DNA of 64,000 nucleotides from Volvox africanus (lineage: Eukaryota; Chlorophyta; Chlorophyceae; Chlamydomonadales; Volvocaceae), in the NCBI GenBank assembly GCA_030268105.1, contig BSDZ01000091.1:62001-126000 (forward strand). Direction: 5' to 3'. Below are positions 44,063-56,216 of this stretch, in pieces. The number at the start of each line of letters is the position of its first letter. Positions within the stretch are counted from its first letter, which is position 1. A program made the translations under genes and the position numbers. The notes under the pieces were generated by a model. That model searched no databases, was not told the DNA's origin, and worked only from the letters and a program-made list of their open reading frames with translations.

Positions 44063-45387
44063 GCAGGGACCAAATAGGACACCTCTCATAGCATTGAGCA
44101 AACCTAGGGTTGCAAACCTAGGGAATGTGAGCAACACTCATATATTTAAGAATGTCAGAGCAAGTAATACGGCCCATAATTTGTCGTATTGGGATCCCAC
44201 GAATTCTCTGGTTGATTGGAACGTCCCTCTCCACTTTCCTGTCGACTTGTTGAGCTGGATAACGCTGTGGCGTTGACAGTGTTGTGGCTCCTGTTGCCCT
44301 GGCGGTTGTAGTTGCCATCTTGTCTGTTGCGTCTTATTTGGCCTGGAGGTTGTGGCATGCGTGGTGCGCGGCATTGTCGCGCGGTATGTCCATAATTTTC
44401 GCATAGTTGGCATTGCACTGTCCCGCCGTAGCCATAACCTGATCTGTGTTCATGTTGGCTTACTCCGTTGCGGCCATCTCTTCCATAACTCCATGCATCG
44501 CCTTGATTGATGATTGGCATATTCCTGTATCCTCGATCAAACGTGTTGCCGCGATGGTTCCATCCGTCGTGGCTGTTGTTGGCAGCGCTCCATGTGCCTC
44601 CTCGACTTGTGCCGGCAAATGCGACCGACTTGTGCCGGCAAATGCGACCGAATTACCTCCGTAGTCGCGTTCAATTGTGTCATGGTGATTGCGGCTAGTC
44701 TCGCTGTGATATTGTCCGGTGCTGCAATTGTCTCTTTGGCTTGTTGCACTGAAAGCAACGGAAGCACCCTCTGCATCGACTCATTTCTCAAAAGCCAATA
44801 GTTGAGCGCCCACGGTATCCAAATTGTATTGGCCATTGACTGTCAGCGTGGTAACAATGACCGAGAATTTCTTCGGGAGTCCCACCAGTAGATTGTAGGT
44901 AACTTCCCGTTCGGTAACGGGGTGTCCCACTTCCACCAAGTCCGTATATAGATTGCGGACGCGAGCCACATATAAGATAAGGGCTTCATTTTGTGCCATT
45001 TTAAGGGCTGACAGTTCAGCAACAAGCTGAGATTTTCTTGCGTCACTGCTTGCCGCAAAAACAGCCGCGAGCCTCTCCCATGCTCCCTTGGCGTTGGGCG
45101 CTGCTCTGATAATTGCCAAGTGATGATCTTGGACATTTTTGACAAGGATATTTCTGACCTTGTTTGACGCGGCGATGTCCTCGTCGGTCATTGGTTCGTC
45201 TCTCAGCCATCTATCCAGGTTGTTCTCTTGTATCATAGATTGGAATCTGAATGACCACGTAGCATAATTGCTCAGACCTAATGGGTCTGATAACCTATCC
45301 TTTCCCATTGTTGCGCGTTACAGTTCCCGATGTAGGCAGGCGATTATGGTCGTTGTTGACCAGAGGCGGCGGTCGCTGTGCTCCGTA
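44063..45387 (-). pseudogene. Antisense copia-2 gag module, full form (array 2)
   Basis: Full 1,325-bp module with TGA and 23-bp duplication; the 10 bp missing from the previous module are present. Gag start at 45308. Confidence 0.85.
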
Positions 45388-46926
45388 TTTTGTGGACCAG
45401 TATTCGCGTCACGAGTGATTCCTCAATTCTCGCACCACGAGCAGTCGCTGATTCGGGCAATTGATTTAATTGCATTTCAGTACCTTATTGCGCTTTCTTC
45501 TGTTTAAACGAAATTAAAGCACCCTACATAATAGCACCCTCCAACTGAAATATTTAAATTCCCGTCAGAGCAGCATTCATAATGCTTCCGGCTGTGAAAG
45601 GCATAACTGCTTGTGCATTTGCTTTTATGCTTAAATCTTTATGAACATTTCGCCTGTGCCTTTCTTATTATATTGCCTTGCAGTTGCTGAACTTATTCTG
45701 GGCGCCATTATGTGTTTTACCGAAGTTTAATCACCCACATTTTTTCTTTGTAGCTAAATACTTTTATTCCCGTCATCATTTTGGTTCCGGCTGAGAGATG
45801 CATAACTGCATGTTGAAATTGCTTAAGCAATTTACCCTTTTGGCTCTTGAACGCTTAAAGCTTATTTTTGAACATTTTGCCATTATTTTGTGCTTTTCTT
45901 ATAGCATGGCATAGCTGTTGCTGAACTGAATGTGGGCGCTTTCTTGACTATAAACGAGAACTTGAAACACCCCACGCTGGTGCTTCTCATTCAGACAGCA
46001 ATCATTATGGTTCCGGCTATCAAATGTATAACTGCTGGTGCATTTGCTATCACTTAAATCCTGTATGTTTCTGAACAATTTGCCACTATTGAACGTTTTT
46101 TACTTATTGCATTGCATTGTAGTACCATATATTCACATTGAGATATATTCTTATATCAAAACGAAACTGAATTAACAAATTGTTGCTCTCCAGCTAAAAG
46201 ATAAAAATGTATTACTGCTTGTGCATTTCTTCAAGCTTCATTCCTTCATGAAAAATTTGTTTAAAATTTTATTTCATGAAAGAATAAGGAATGGATTTCT
46301 AATTGCATTGCATTGCAGGTGCAAAACTAAATGTGAGCGCTTTTTGTGTTTAAATGAACTTGAATCACCCCACAAAATTTCACTTCAGCTGAAAATTTAT
46401 ATTCCCGTCAGAACAGCAGCAATCATCATTTGTGTGCGAACAACTGCTTGAAATGGTTAACTGCTTGTTTGTTTGCTTTATTGAATTATTTGCATCTTTT
46501 TCATGTGCTTTTCTTAGTGCATTGCATTGCAGTCAATGTGTGCGCGTTTTGTGTTAAAATGAATCACCTCACATTGTTGCTCTCCAGCTGAATATTTTCC
46601 CGTCAGAACAGCAATCATCATGGTTCCGGCTGTGAAATGCATAACTGCATATCCAAGCTCAATGCCGTTTTGTTAATGACGCCACCAGCACAACCATCCA
46701 TCATTGCCGCCACCGGGAGAGGGAGGGAGGTTGGTTGGGGAGCACCGCCACCACCACTGCCACCGCCTACGCCACAAGCACGACCATCATCGCCGACATT
46801 GGGAAGGACGGAGAAAGGGAGCGCAAGCGGGAGGGAGGTTGGGCGGTAAGTATTTTGAATAGGTTGGGTCATAGACACGACGCGGATGTCTTGATACAAT
46901 GTTACAATAAAGGACGTCATGGACTC
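45388..46926. repeat. AT-rich block (array 2, third copy)
   Basis: As the block at 39670. Confidence 0.85.
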
Positions 46927-48251
46927 GCAGGGACCAAATAGGACACCTCTCATAGCATTGAGCAAACCTAGGGTTGCAAACCTAGGGAATGTGAGCAACA
47001 CTCATATATTTAAGAATGTCAGAGCAAGTAATACGGCCCATAATTTGTCGTATTGGGATCCCACGAATTCTCTGGTTGATTGGAACGTCCCTCTCCACTT
47101 TCCTGTCGACTTGTTGAGCTGGATAACGCTGTGGCGTTGACAGTGTTGTGGCTCCTGTTGCCCTGGCGGTTGTAGTTGCCATCTTGTCTGTTGCGTCTTA
47201 TTTGGCCTGGAGGTTGTGGCATGCGTGGTGCGCGGCATTGTCGCGCGGTATGTCCATAATTTTCGCATAGTTGGCATTGCACTGTCCCGCCGTAGCCATA
47301 ACCTGATCTGTGTTCATGTTGGCTTACTCCGTTGCGGCCATCTCTTCCATAACTCCATGCATCGCCTTGATTGATGATTGGCATATTCCTGTATCCTCGA
47401 TCAAACGTGTTGCCGCGATGGTTCCATCCGTCGTGGCTGTTGTTGGCAGCGCTCCATGTGCCTCCTCGACTTGTGCCGGCAAATGCGACCGACTTGTGCC
47501 GGCAAATGCGACCGAATTACCTCCGTAGTCGCGTTCAATTGTGTCATGGTGATTGCGGCTAGTCTCGCTGTGATATTGTCCGGTGCTGCAATTGTCTCTT
47601 TGGCTTGTTGCACTGAAAGCAACGGAAGCACCCTCTGCATCGACTCATTTCTCAAAAGCCAATAGTTGAGCGCCCACGGTATCCAAATTGTATTGGCCAT
47701 TGACTGTCAGCGTGGTAACAATGACCGAGAATTTCTTCGGGAGTCCCACCAGTAGATTGTAGGTAACTTCCCGTTCGGTAACGGGGTGTCCCACTTCCAC
47801 CAAGTCCGTATATAGATTGCGGACGCGAGCCACATATAAGATAAGGGCTTCATTTTGTGCCATTTTAAGGGCTGACAGTTCAGCAACAAGCTGAGATTTT
47901 CTTGCGTCACTGCTTGCCGCAAAAACAGCCGCGAGCCTCTCCCATGCTCCCTTGGCGTTGGGCGCTGCTCTGATAATTGCCAAGTGATGATCTTGGACAT
48001 TTTTGACAAGGATATTTCTGACCTTGTTTGACGCGGCGATGTCCTCGTCGGTCATTGGTTCGTCTCTCAGCCATCTATCCAGGTTGTTCTCTTGTATCAT
48101 AGATTGGAATCTGAATGACCACGTAGCATAATTGCTCAGACCTAATGGGTCTGATAACCTATCCTTTCCCATTGTTGCGCGTTACAGTTCCCGATGTAGG
48201 CAGGCGATTATGGTCGTTGTTGACCAGAGGCGGCGGTCGCTGTGCTCCGTA
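46927..48251 (-). pseudogene. Antisense copia-2 gag module, full form (array 2)
   Basis: As the module at 44063. Gag start at 48172. Confidence 0.85.
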
Positions 48252-49790
48252 TTTTGTGGACCAGTATTCGCGTCACGAGTGATTCCTCAATTCTCGCACC
48301 ACGAGCAGTCGCTGATTCGGGCAATTGATTTAATTGCATTTCAGTACCTTATTGCGCTTTCTTCTGTTTAAACGAAATTAAAGCACCCTACATAATAGCA
48401 CCCTCCAACTGAAATATTTAAATTCCCGTCAGAGCAGCATTCATAATGCTTCCGGCTGTGAAAGGCATAACTGCTTGTGCATTTGCTTTTATGCTTAAAT
48501 CTTTATGAACATTTCGCCTGTGCCTTTCTTATTATATTGCCTTGCAGTTGCTGAACTTATTCTGGGCGCCATTATGTGTTTTACCGAAGTTTAATCACCC
48601 ACATTTTTTCTTTGTAGCTAAATACTTTTATTCCCGTCATCATTTTGGTTCCGGCTGAGAGATGCATAACTGCATGTTGAAATTGCTTAAGCAATTTACC
48701 CTTTTGGCTCTTGAACGCTTAAAGCTTATTTTTGAACATTTTGCCATTATTTTGTGCTTTTCTTATAGCATGGCATAGCTGTTGCTGAACTGAATGTGGG
48801 CGCTTTCTTGACTATAAACGAGAACTTGAAACACCCCACGCTGGTGCTTCTCATTCAGACAGCAATCATTATGGTTCCGGCTATCAAATGTATAACTGCT
48901 GGTGCATTTGCTATCACTTAAATCCTGTATGTTTCTGAACAATTTGCCACTATTGAACGTTTTTTACTTATTGCATTGCATTGTAGTACCATATATTCAC
49001 ATTGAGATATATTCTTATATCAAAACGAAACTGAATTAACAAATTGTTGCTCTCCAGCTAAAAGATAAAAATGTATTACTGCTTGTGCATTTCTTCAAGC
49101 TTCATTCCTTCATGAAAAATTTGTTTAAAATTTTATTTCATGAAAGAATAAGGAATGGATTTCTAATTGCATTGCATTGCAGGTGCAAAACTAAATGTGA
49201 GCGCTTTTTGTGTTTAAATGAACTTGAATCACCCCACAAAATTTCACTTCAGCTGAAAATTTATATTCCCGTCAGAACAGCAGCAATCATCATTTGTGTG
49301 CGAACAACTGCTTGAAATGGTTAACTGCTTGTTTGTTTGCTTTATTGAATTATTTGCATCTTTTTCATGTGCTTTTCTTAGTGCATTGCATTGCAGTCAA
49401 TGTGTGCGCGTTTTGTGTTAAAATGAATCACCTCACATTGTTGCTCTCCAGCTGAATATTTTCCCGTCAGAACAGCAATCATCATGGTTCCGGCTGTGAA
49501 ATGCATAACTGCATATCCAAGCTCAATGCCGTTTTGTTAATGACGCCACCAGCACAACCATCCATCATTGCCGCCACCGGGAGAGGGAGGGAGGTTGGTT
49601 GGGGAGCACCGCCACCACCACTGCCACCGCCTACGCCACAAGCACGACCATCATCGCCGACATTGGGAAGGACGGAGAAAGGGAGCGCAAGCGGGAGGGA
49701 GGTTGGGCGGTAAGTATTTTGAATAGGTTGGGTCATAGACACGACGCGGATGTCTTGATACAATGTTACAATAAAGGACGTCATGGACTC
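48252..49790. repeat. AT-rich block (array 2, fourth copy)
   Basis: As the block at 39670. Confidence 0.85.
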
Positions 49791-51055
49791 GCAGGGACCA
49801 AATAGGACACCTCTCATAGCATTGAGCAAACCTAGGGTTGCAAACCTAGGGAATGTGAGCAACACTCATATATTTAAGAATGTCAGAGCAAGTAATACGG
49901 CCCATAATTTGTCGTATTGGGATCCCACGAATTCTCTGGTTGATTGGAACGTCCCTCTCCACTTTCCTGTCGACTTGTTGAGCTGGATAACGCTGTGGCG
50001 TTGACAGTGTTGTGGCTCCTGTTGCCCTGGCGGTTGTAGTTGCCATCTTGTCTGTTGCGTCTTATTTGGCCTGGAGGTTGTGGCATGCGTGGTGCGCGGC
50101 ATTGTCGCGCGGTATGTCCATAATTTTCGCATAGTTGGCATTGCACTGTCCCGCCGTAGCCATAACCTGATCTGTGTTCATGTTGGCTTACTCCGTTGCG
50201 GCCATCTCTTCCATAACTCCATGCATCGCCTTGATTGATGATTGGCATATTCCTGTATCCTCGATCAAACGTGTTGCCGCGATGGTTCCATCCGTCGTGG
50301 CTGTTGTTGGCAGCGCTCCATGTGCCTCCTCGACTTGTGCCGGCAAATGCGACCGACTTGTGCCGGCAAATGCGACCGAATTACCTCCGTAGTCGCGTTC
50401 AATTGTGTCATGGTGATTGCGGCTAGTCTCGCTGTGATATTGTCCGGTGCTGCAATTGTCTCTTTGGCTTGTTGCACTGAAAGCAACGGAAGCACCCTCT
50501 GCATCGACTCATTTCTCAAAAGCCAATAGTTGAGCGCCCACGGTATCCAAATTGTATTGGCCATTGACTGTCAGCGTGGTAACAATGACCGAGAATTTCT
50601 TCGGGAGTCCCACCAGTAGATTGTAGGTAACTTCCCGTTCGGTAACGGGGTGTCCCACTTCCACCAAGTCCGTATATAGATTGCGGACGCGAGCCACATA
50701 TAAGATAAGGGCTTCATTTTGTGCCATTTTAAGGGCTGACAGTTCAGCAACAAGCTGAGATTTTCTTGCGTCACTGCTTGCCGCAAAAACAGCCGCGAGC
50801 CTCTCCCATGCTCCCTTGGCGTTGGGCGCTGCTCTGATAATTGCCAAGTGATGATCTTGGACATTTTTGACAAGGATATTTCTGACCTTGTTTGACGCGG
50901 CGATGTCCTCGTCGGTCATTGGTTCGTCTCTCAGCCATCTATCCAGGTTGTTCTCTTGTATCATAGATTGGAATCTGAATGACCACGTAGCATAATTGCT
51001 CAGACCTAATGGGTCTGATAACCTATCCTTTCCCATTGTTGCGCGTTACAGTTCC
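49791..51055 (-). pseudogene. Antisense copia-2 gag module interrupted by copia-2
   Basis: First 1,265 bp of a full module, including the whole gag fragment (start at 51036). The copia-2 element is inserted a few bases upstream of the gag start codon, in the leader. The missing 60 bp lie at 56504-56563 beyond the element, so the pre-insertion module was the usual 1,325 bp. Confidence 0.9.
51051..51055. repeat. Target-site duplication GTTCC, left copy (copia-2)
   Basis: GTTCC before the 5' LTR equals GTTCC after the 3' LTR; uninterrupted modules read CAGTTCCCGATG here. If the last LTR base is counted otherwise, the duplication could be 6 bp (AGTTCC). Confidence 0.9.
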
Positions 51056-51337
51056 TGTTGTGATTATGCGGGATTTCACGTCATCATAATACCGTCTGAT
51101 AACAGTTGTGCAATAGCTCTTACTTAGGTGCGAGTAACCGCGATGTAAGTTAGGTATCGCGACGAGTGCCGTACAGTTATTATCGCGAGTATATTGTTTG
51201 TGCGCACTTTGCGCTAATTAGTCTTGCGCGTTACTAACGTTGATACTATAATTATTTATGCCAAATATACATGGTTCTTGCGTCAATACATTGTAATCTA
51301 TCCACGTTTCGCATCGGTTGCTCCTATCCTCGTAAGA
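51056..51337 (+). repeat. copia-2 5' LTR
   Basis: 282 bp, begins TGTTGTG but ends CGTAAGA, not the usual CA. TATA-like stretches CTATAAT and TATTTATG lie near 51246-51260. It shares no obvious sequence with the copia-1 LTR. Confidence 0.93.
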
Positions 51338-51350
51338 GGTTATGAGCCCC
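51338..51350 (+). promoter_or_regulatory. Primer binding site (copia-2), half-tRNA-iMet type
   Basis: The same 13 bases GGTTATGAGCCCC as in copia-1, directly after the LTR. They are followed at 51351-51364 by a small hairpin GGCTC-TTCT-GAGCC. The rest of the leader to 51509 has no recognised feature apart from the segment from about 51429 that recurs antisense in the satellite modules. Confidence 0.8.
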
Positions 51351-51509
51351 GGCTCTTCTGAGCCGTAATTATCTCGTCAAGGCATAGGCATCAATCTTTT
51401 GGCCAAGCGTTTTCAATTGGTGGTGGCAAATACGGAGCACAGCGACCGCCGCCTCTGGTCAACAACGACCATAATCGCCTGCCTACATCGGGAACTATAA
51501 CACGCAGCA

Positions 51510-52596
51510 ATGGGAAAGGATAGGTTATCAGACCCATTAGGTCTGAGCAATTATGCTACGTGGTCGTTCAGGTTCCAATCTATGATGCAAGAGAACAACC
51601 TGGATAGATGGCTGAGAGACGAACCAATGACCGAGGAGGACATCGCCGCGTCAAACAAGGTCAGAAACATCCTTGTCAAAAATGTCCAAGATCATCACTT
51701 GGCAAGTATCAGAGCAGCGCCCAACGCCAAGGGAGCATGGGAGAGGCTCGCGGCTGTTATTGCGGCAAGCAGCGACGCAAGAAAATCTCAGCTTGTTGCT
51801 GAACTGTCAGCCCTTAAAATGGCACAAAATGAAGCCCTAATCTTATATCTGGCTCGCGTCCGCAATCTATATACGGACTTGGTGGAAGTGGGACACCCCG
51901 TTACCGAACGGGAAGTTACCTACAATCTACTGGTGGGACTACCGAAGAAATTCTCGGTTATTGTTACCACGCTGACAGTCAATGGCCAATACAATTTGGA
52001 TACCGTGGGCGCTCAACTATTGGCTTTTGAGAAACGAGTCGATGCAGAGGGTGATTGCTTTTAGTGCAACAAGCCAAAGAGACAATTGGAGCACCGGACA
52101 ATATCACAGCGAGACTAGCCGCAATCGCAATGATACAATTGAACGCGACTATGGAGATAATTCGGTCGCATTTACTGGCACAAGTCGAGGAGGCACATGG
52201 AGCGCTGCCAACAATGGCCACGACGGATGGAACCATCGCGGCAACACATTTGATCGAGGATACAGGAATATGCCAATCATCAATCAATGCGATGCATGGA
52301 GTTATGGAAGAGATGGCCGCAACGGAGTAAGCCAACATGAACACAGATCTGGTTATGGCTACGGCGGGACAGTGCAATGCCAACTATGCGAAAATTATGG
52401 ACATACCGCGCGACAATGCCGCACCCCACGCATACCACAACCTCCAGGCCAAATAAGACGCGACAGGCAAGATGGCAACTACAACCGCCAGGGCAACAGG
52501 AGCCACAACACCGTCGACGCCACAGCGTTATCCAGGCCAACAAGTCATCAGGAGAATGGAGGGCGATGATCCAATCAACCAGAGAACTGCGCTTTC
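51510..52596 (+). pseudogene. copia-2 gag, frameshifted
   Basis: Copia-type gag beginning MGKDRLSDPLGLSNYATW, 184 codons in the first frame to a TAG at 52062-52064. The continuation, including the CCHC zinc knuckle CQLCENYGHTARQC (near 52380), is in the next frame and ends at a TGA (52567-52569), after which the same frame continues into the pol ORF. The satellite modules have 5 extra bases just before the point where the frame changes, which would keep gag in one frame, so the shift is best read as a 5-bp deletion in this element and not as a programmed site. The TGA could be a second lesion or a readthrough stop; it is absent from the satellite modules. Confidence 0.85.
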
Positions 52597-55500
52597 ATGG
52601 GATCCCAATACGACAAATTACAAGGGTGGTACGTGGACTCCGGCGCATCTCACCACATCACGTACGACGAACGGGAGCTAACCAACGTGGTTGGAATAAG
52701 CCGACGGGAACGTTTTAACATCATGAGCATGGGTGGGGAAACCATTCAACCTATCACAGTAGGCACCCTCATACTGGTGTCCACACTCTACCCCGACACC
52801 AAAATCACCATCAACAACGTATACGTGGTGCCACACAGCTGCGTCAAAGTCCTGTCCGTCTCGTCTATCAACGACAAATCCGATGAAGGGGAAATCATGT
52901 TCACCAAGCATATGGTCTACGTGATGCGTTATGGAGACATCGTCATTGCAGGCCGACGAGAAGGTAACTTATACAGGTTGGAGTGCGACGTCGATCAACC
53001 TAACGACGCACATTTCAGCTTTGCCGGTGCTGCCCACGCTATGCTGTCAAGCCAAAGCGAAGGCCTGTGGCACCGACGCTTTGGGCACATCGGACTCGGA
53101 GGTCTGCAGAAGCTAATCAGGCACGGAATGGTGATAGGCGTCAACGATGTACCACAACAGAAGGTCAACCCCGCCAAGTGCGAGACTTGTGTTTTATCAC
53201 GGCAAACGCGCGGAACCCACAAATCCACGGGGCACAAATCTGATAGACCAATGGAGCTCATTCATGTGGACGTCTGCGGCCCCATGCCGGACAACACCCC
53301 AAATGGGTCACGGTACATGACTGTGCTGTTGGATGACTGCACAAAATTTTCAGCAGTTGCATTCACCAACACCAAGGAGGCAGTTAAGGACAAGCTGGTA
53401 ACGATGATAAATCAGCTGGAGAACATGTGTGGACATAAAACGTGGGAGATGCGATCCGACAGAGGAGGAGAATTCATCAATTCCCAACTACAAGCCTTCT
53501 TTGCTTCCAGAGGGATCAGGCATGGGCCAACTGTTGGATACACCCCTGAACAAAATGGCGCTGCAGAGCGGTTAAACCGGACCCTGCTGGAAAAGATGCG
53601 CGCCCTATTGCTCGAATCCAAACTCCCTCAAAAAATGTGGGCTGAGGCGGCAGCCACAGCCAACTACCTACGCAATATATCCCCAGCAGATGGCATTTCC
53701 CGTACCCCGTACGAGCTCTTCACTGGAAAGGTTCCAGAGGTCGATCACTTGCGCGTTTTTGGCTGCACGGCTTATGTCCACGTGCCCAAGGCCAAGCGCA
53801 ACAAACTGGATCCCGTGAGTCGACGAGGTATAATGGTGGGATATGGTGATGGGGGCAGCTACCGGATATTATTCTCGGACGGGTCAGTATCAAGACACAG
53901 CGATGTCGTATTCGATGAACAACAGGCCACGCACGAACCATACAAACCCTCGGACGACAACCGTGACAATCCTGAAACTGACTCCGATTCCGACATGGAT
54001 GACCCAGAGCCACGACCAAGAGCTGTCCCTATGCCCACCAATGCACACAATGGTCATGGCCACGACCCGAATCTGCCTCAACCACCACCTCCCGTAACAC
54101 GCACGGCGTCAAGCTATCCAAACACAGAGAGAACAGGAGCCGTCAACGATGGAGCGGGCCCATCAGGAAGCCAACCAAGGCAAGACCCAATACAACCTGA
54201 GGACACCGACGACTCCGACAGTGAAGACATGGCAACAGAAGAAGACATGGATGTGGACAACACGAGGTTAGCCAACCGCTACCCCATCCGCGTGCGAAAG
54301 CGCCCATGTGAGTGGTGGCGCACTCAAAGATCGGTGGCAGCGCGTATCAACATGGCCGCCAGAATACAAGAACCCAAATCTCACCATGATGCGATTAGAG
54401 GCCCTCACCGCATCAAGTGGCAACAAGCGATGAACGACGAGATAATTGCCCACATGACCAACGGCACCTGGGAAATTGGCATCCCACCGCCTGGCACAAA
54501 CGTCCTGCCCTGCCGCTGGGTCTACAAACTCAAGACATGCCCTGATGGCTCAATCGACAGATACAAGGCGCGTCTGGTTGCGAAGGGCTTCGCACAACGC
54601 GAGGGGGTGGATTTTGGAGAACTGTTTGCACCTACATCACGAGGCTCATCATTCCGGGCCATCCTAGCCATCGCCGCCGCCAGGGACTTCGACGTACACC
54701 AACTAGATGTCTCCACGGCCTTTTTGAACGGCGACCTCAAAGTGGAAATCTGGATGAAACCACCACCGGGATACGACCTGGCGACCCCAGGAGCTGCCTG
54801 CCGGCTACTCAAGTCGATATTTGGCCTCCGCCAAGCATCCCGCTGCTGGTACGACAAACTATGCACCAAATTCGCTGAAATCGGACTCACCACATCCAAA
54901 TCTGACCAAGCGATGTTCGTGAGAGCAAACAACAGCAAAGGAGACGTGTTCGTGCTGGTCCACGTGGACGACATGTGCATTGCGGCTAAAGACCCCGAGC
55001 TGATCCGAAATCTCAAGGCAGAAATCAGCAAACTATTCAAGGTAAGAGATCTTGGCCGCATTGAGGTATTTCTGGGCATGGAAGTTCGACGGCAACCCAA
55101 TGGAGAGATCACGTTATCACAATCCAGCTATGTTAAACGCATCCTACATAAGCATGGCATGAGCGAGGTTAAACCCAGAGCCATCCCCATAGCTGTGGGA
55201 GCAAAACTTCACCTGGACAAAGACACCGAGCTGTTGGAGGATCCGACGCCGTACAGAGCACTCATTCGTGAGCTCAACTACCTGGCAGTCAGCACGCGTC
55301 CAGACCTTGGCTTCGCCCTCAGCATGTTGTCACGGTTCATGGCCAAGCCAACCAATCCCGCAATGGGCATGGCAAAGGGGGTCCTTCGCTACGTGGCGGG
55401 CACGCGCAACCTGGGCCTACAGTTCCGGCGGGAGAGCAAGGAGATCATCGATGGATATTGCGATTCGGACTGGGCAGGAGACACTAACTCAAGGCGATCC

Positions 55501-55911
55501 ACGACTGGGTACGTATTTCGCGTTAATGGTACCGCAATCAGCTGGAGCAGTCAGTTGCAGCGCACTGTGGCAGCGTCATCCGTGGAGGCTGAATACCAGG
55601 CCCTTTCCAGCGCAGTCAGGGAAGTCCTTTGGCTGAATAAGCTATGCGGGGACCTTAATGTGGACTCCGACGGAATCAGAATCAACATAGACTCACAAGG
55701 GGCCTTAGACCTAGGCAACAACCCCATTACATCATCACGGTCTAAGCATATTGATGTACAGCACCACATGATTCGCGAGAGAGTGATAGAGGGCGACGTG
55801 GCACTGGGGCATGGCCGCACGGAGGAGATGGTGGCGGACGCATTGACCAAACCACTGCCAGAAGGAAAGTTCGTCTGGTGCCGCCGTGAAATGGGACTAG
55901 ACGATACCTGA
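52597..55911 (+). CDS. copia-2 Pol polyprotein (protease, integrase, RT, RNase H)
   Basis: 1,104 codons, open. The first Met is likely internal to a longer gag-pol in the ancestor, since the same frame is open back to the TGA at 52569. Protease DSGA starts at residue 14. The GAG-pre-integrase motif LWHRRFGH and CETC supply the HHCC zinc site; integrase catalytic residues are D225, D288 and E324 (35 residues between the last two). RT has D704 (HQLDVSTAFLNG) and HVDD at 789-792; RNase H has D956 and D958 in DSDWAGD. The protein is clearly related to copia-1 throughout, with a proline-rich and acidic linker (about 450-560) in the same place. All catalytic residues are kept, so Pol could be functional if translated. 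Confidence 0.95.
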   Translation: MGSQYDKLQGWYVDSGASHHITYDERELTNVVGISRRERFNIMSMGGETIQPITVGTLILVSTLYPDTKITINNVYVVPHSCVKVLSVSSINDKSDEGEIMFTKHMVYVMRYGDIVIAGRREGNLYRLECDVDQPNDAHFSFAGAAHAMLSSQSEGLWHRRFGHIGLGGLQKLIRHGMVIGVNDVPQQKVNPAKCETCVLSRQTRGTHKSTGHKSDRPMELIHVDVCGPMPDNTPNGSRYMTVLLDDCTKFSAVAFTNTKEAVKDKLVTMINQLENMCGHKTWEMRSDRGGEFINSQLQAFFASRGIRHGPTVGYTPEQNGAAERLNRTLLEKMRALLLESKLPQKMWAEAAATANYLRNISPADGISRTPYELFTGKVPEVDHLRVFGCTAYVHVPKAKRNKLDPVSRRGIMVGYGDGGSYRILFSDGSVSRHSDVVFDEQQATHEPYKPSDDNRDNPETDSDSDMDDPEPRPRAVPMPTNAHNGHGHDPNLPQPPPPVTRTASSYPNTERTGAVNDGAGPSGSQPRQDPIQPEDTDDSDSEDMATEEDMDVDNTRLANRYPIRVRKRPCEWWRTQRSVAARINMAARIQEPKSHHDAIRGPHRIKWQQAMNDEIIAHMTNGTWEIGIPPPGTNVLPCRWVYKLKTCPDGSIDRYKARLVAKGFAQREGVDFGELFAPTSRGSSFRAILAIAAARDFDVHQLDVSTAFLNGDLKVEIWMKPPPGYDLATPGAACRLLKSIFGLRQASRCWYDKLCTKFAEIGLTTSKSDQAMFVRANNSKGDVFVLVHVDDMCIAAKDPELIRNLKAEISKLFKVRDLGRIEVFLGMEVRRQPNGEITLSQSSYVKRILHKHGMSEVKPRAIPIAVGAKLHLDKDTELLEDPTPYRALIRELNYLAVSTRPDLGFALSMLSRFMAKPTNPAMGMAKGVLRYVAGTRNLGLQFRRESKEIIDGYCDSDWAGDTNSRRSTTGYVFRVNGTAISWSSQLQRTVAASSVEAEYQALSSAVREVLWLNKLCGDLNVDSDGIRINIDSQGALDLGNNPITSSRSKHIDVQHHMIRERVIEGDVALGHGRTEEMVADALTKPLPEGKFVWCRREMGLDDT

Positions 55912-56216
55912 CAAAGAAGCCATCGATCTGTTGGTAGAAACCAGCTCATATAGGCCAATAAGGCGTGAGCCCGGGTGGCTGGCTGTAGTTAAGCTGTTTT
56001 TGATAGTGAGGTCATTATTTCTTTTGACAATAACGTTCATAAGCGAAGGATTACTTATTCTTGTTGTGGCATCTAAAAGCACCAGTCCAGCATCGTCTCA
56101 ATTGCCTTATCGTAGAGGTTTACTTCAGTGATACTTAGTAACTTGACGCTACTATCTTTGAGGGGGTGTGATATTGGAGTGCCCTATTCGACCATGACGT
56201 GCATCCCGAGGGGGTG
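55912..56216 (+). other. copia-2 3' untranslated region with polypurine tract
   Basis: About 305 bp between the pol stop and the 3' LTR; no gene seen. It ends in CCGAGGGGGTG, the polypurine tract next to the LTR. A second similar purine run, GAGGGGGTGTG, lies at about 56160-56170. Confidence 0.75.

Larger units (their letters stand above)
39670..51055. repeat. Satellite array 2, 2,864-bp period
   Basis: AT-rich blocks start at 39670, 42524, 45388 and 48252, alternating with antisense gag modules. The first period is 2,854 bp because of a 10-bp deletion in the module at 41209; the others are 2,864 bp. Blocks carry CATTGAG and GAAACTG, modules carry CCTAGGGTTGC and GGAAGCACC; array 2 is therefore more uniform than array 1. 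The last module is interrupted by the copia-2 insertion and the array resumes at 56499. Confidence 0.95.

Noticed and set aside
52050..52070. Programmed +1 frameshift in copia-2 gag at the T-run before TAG
   Set aside because: The satellite modules have 5 extra bases at this point that keep the frame, so a deletion explains it better.
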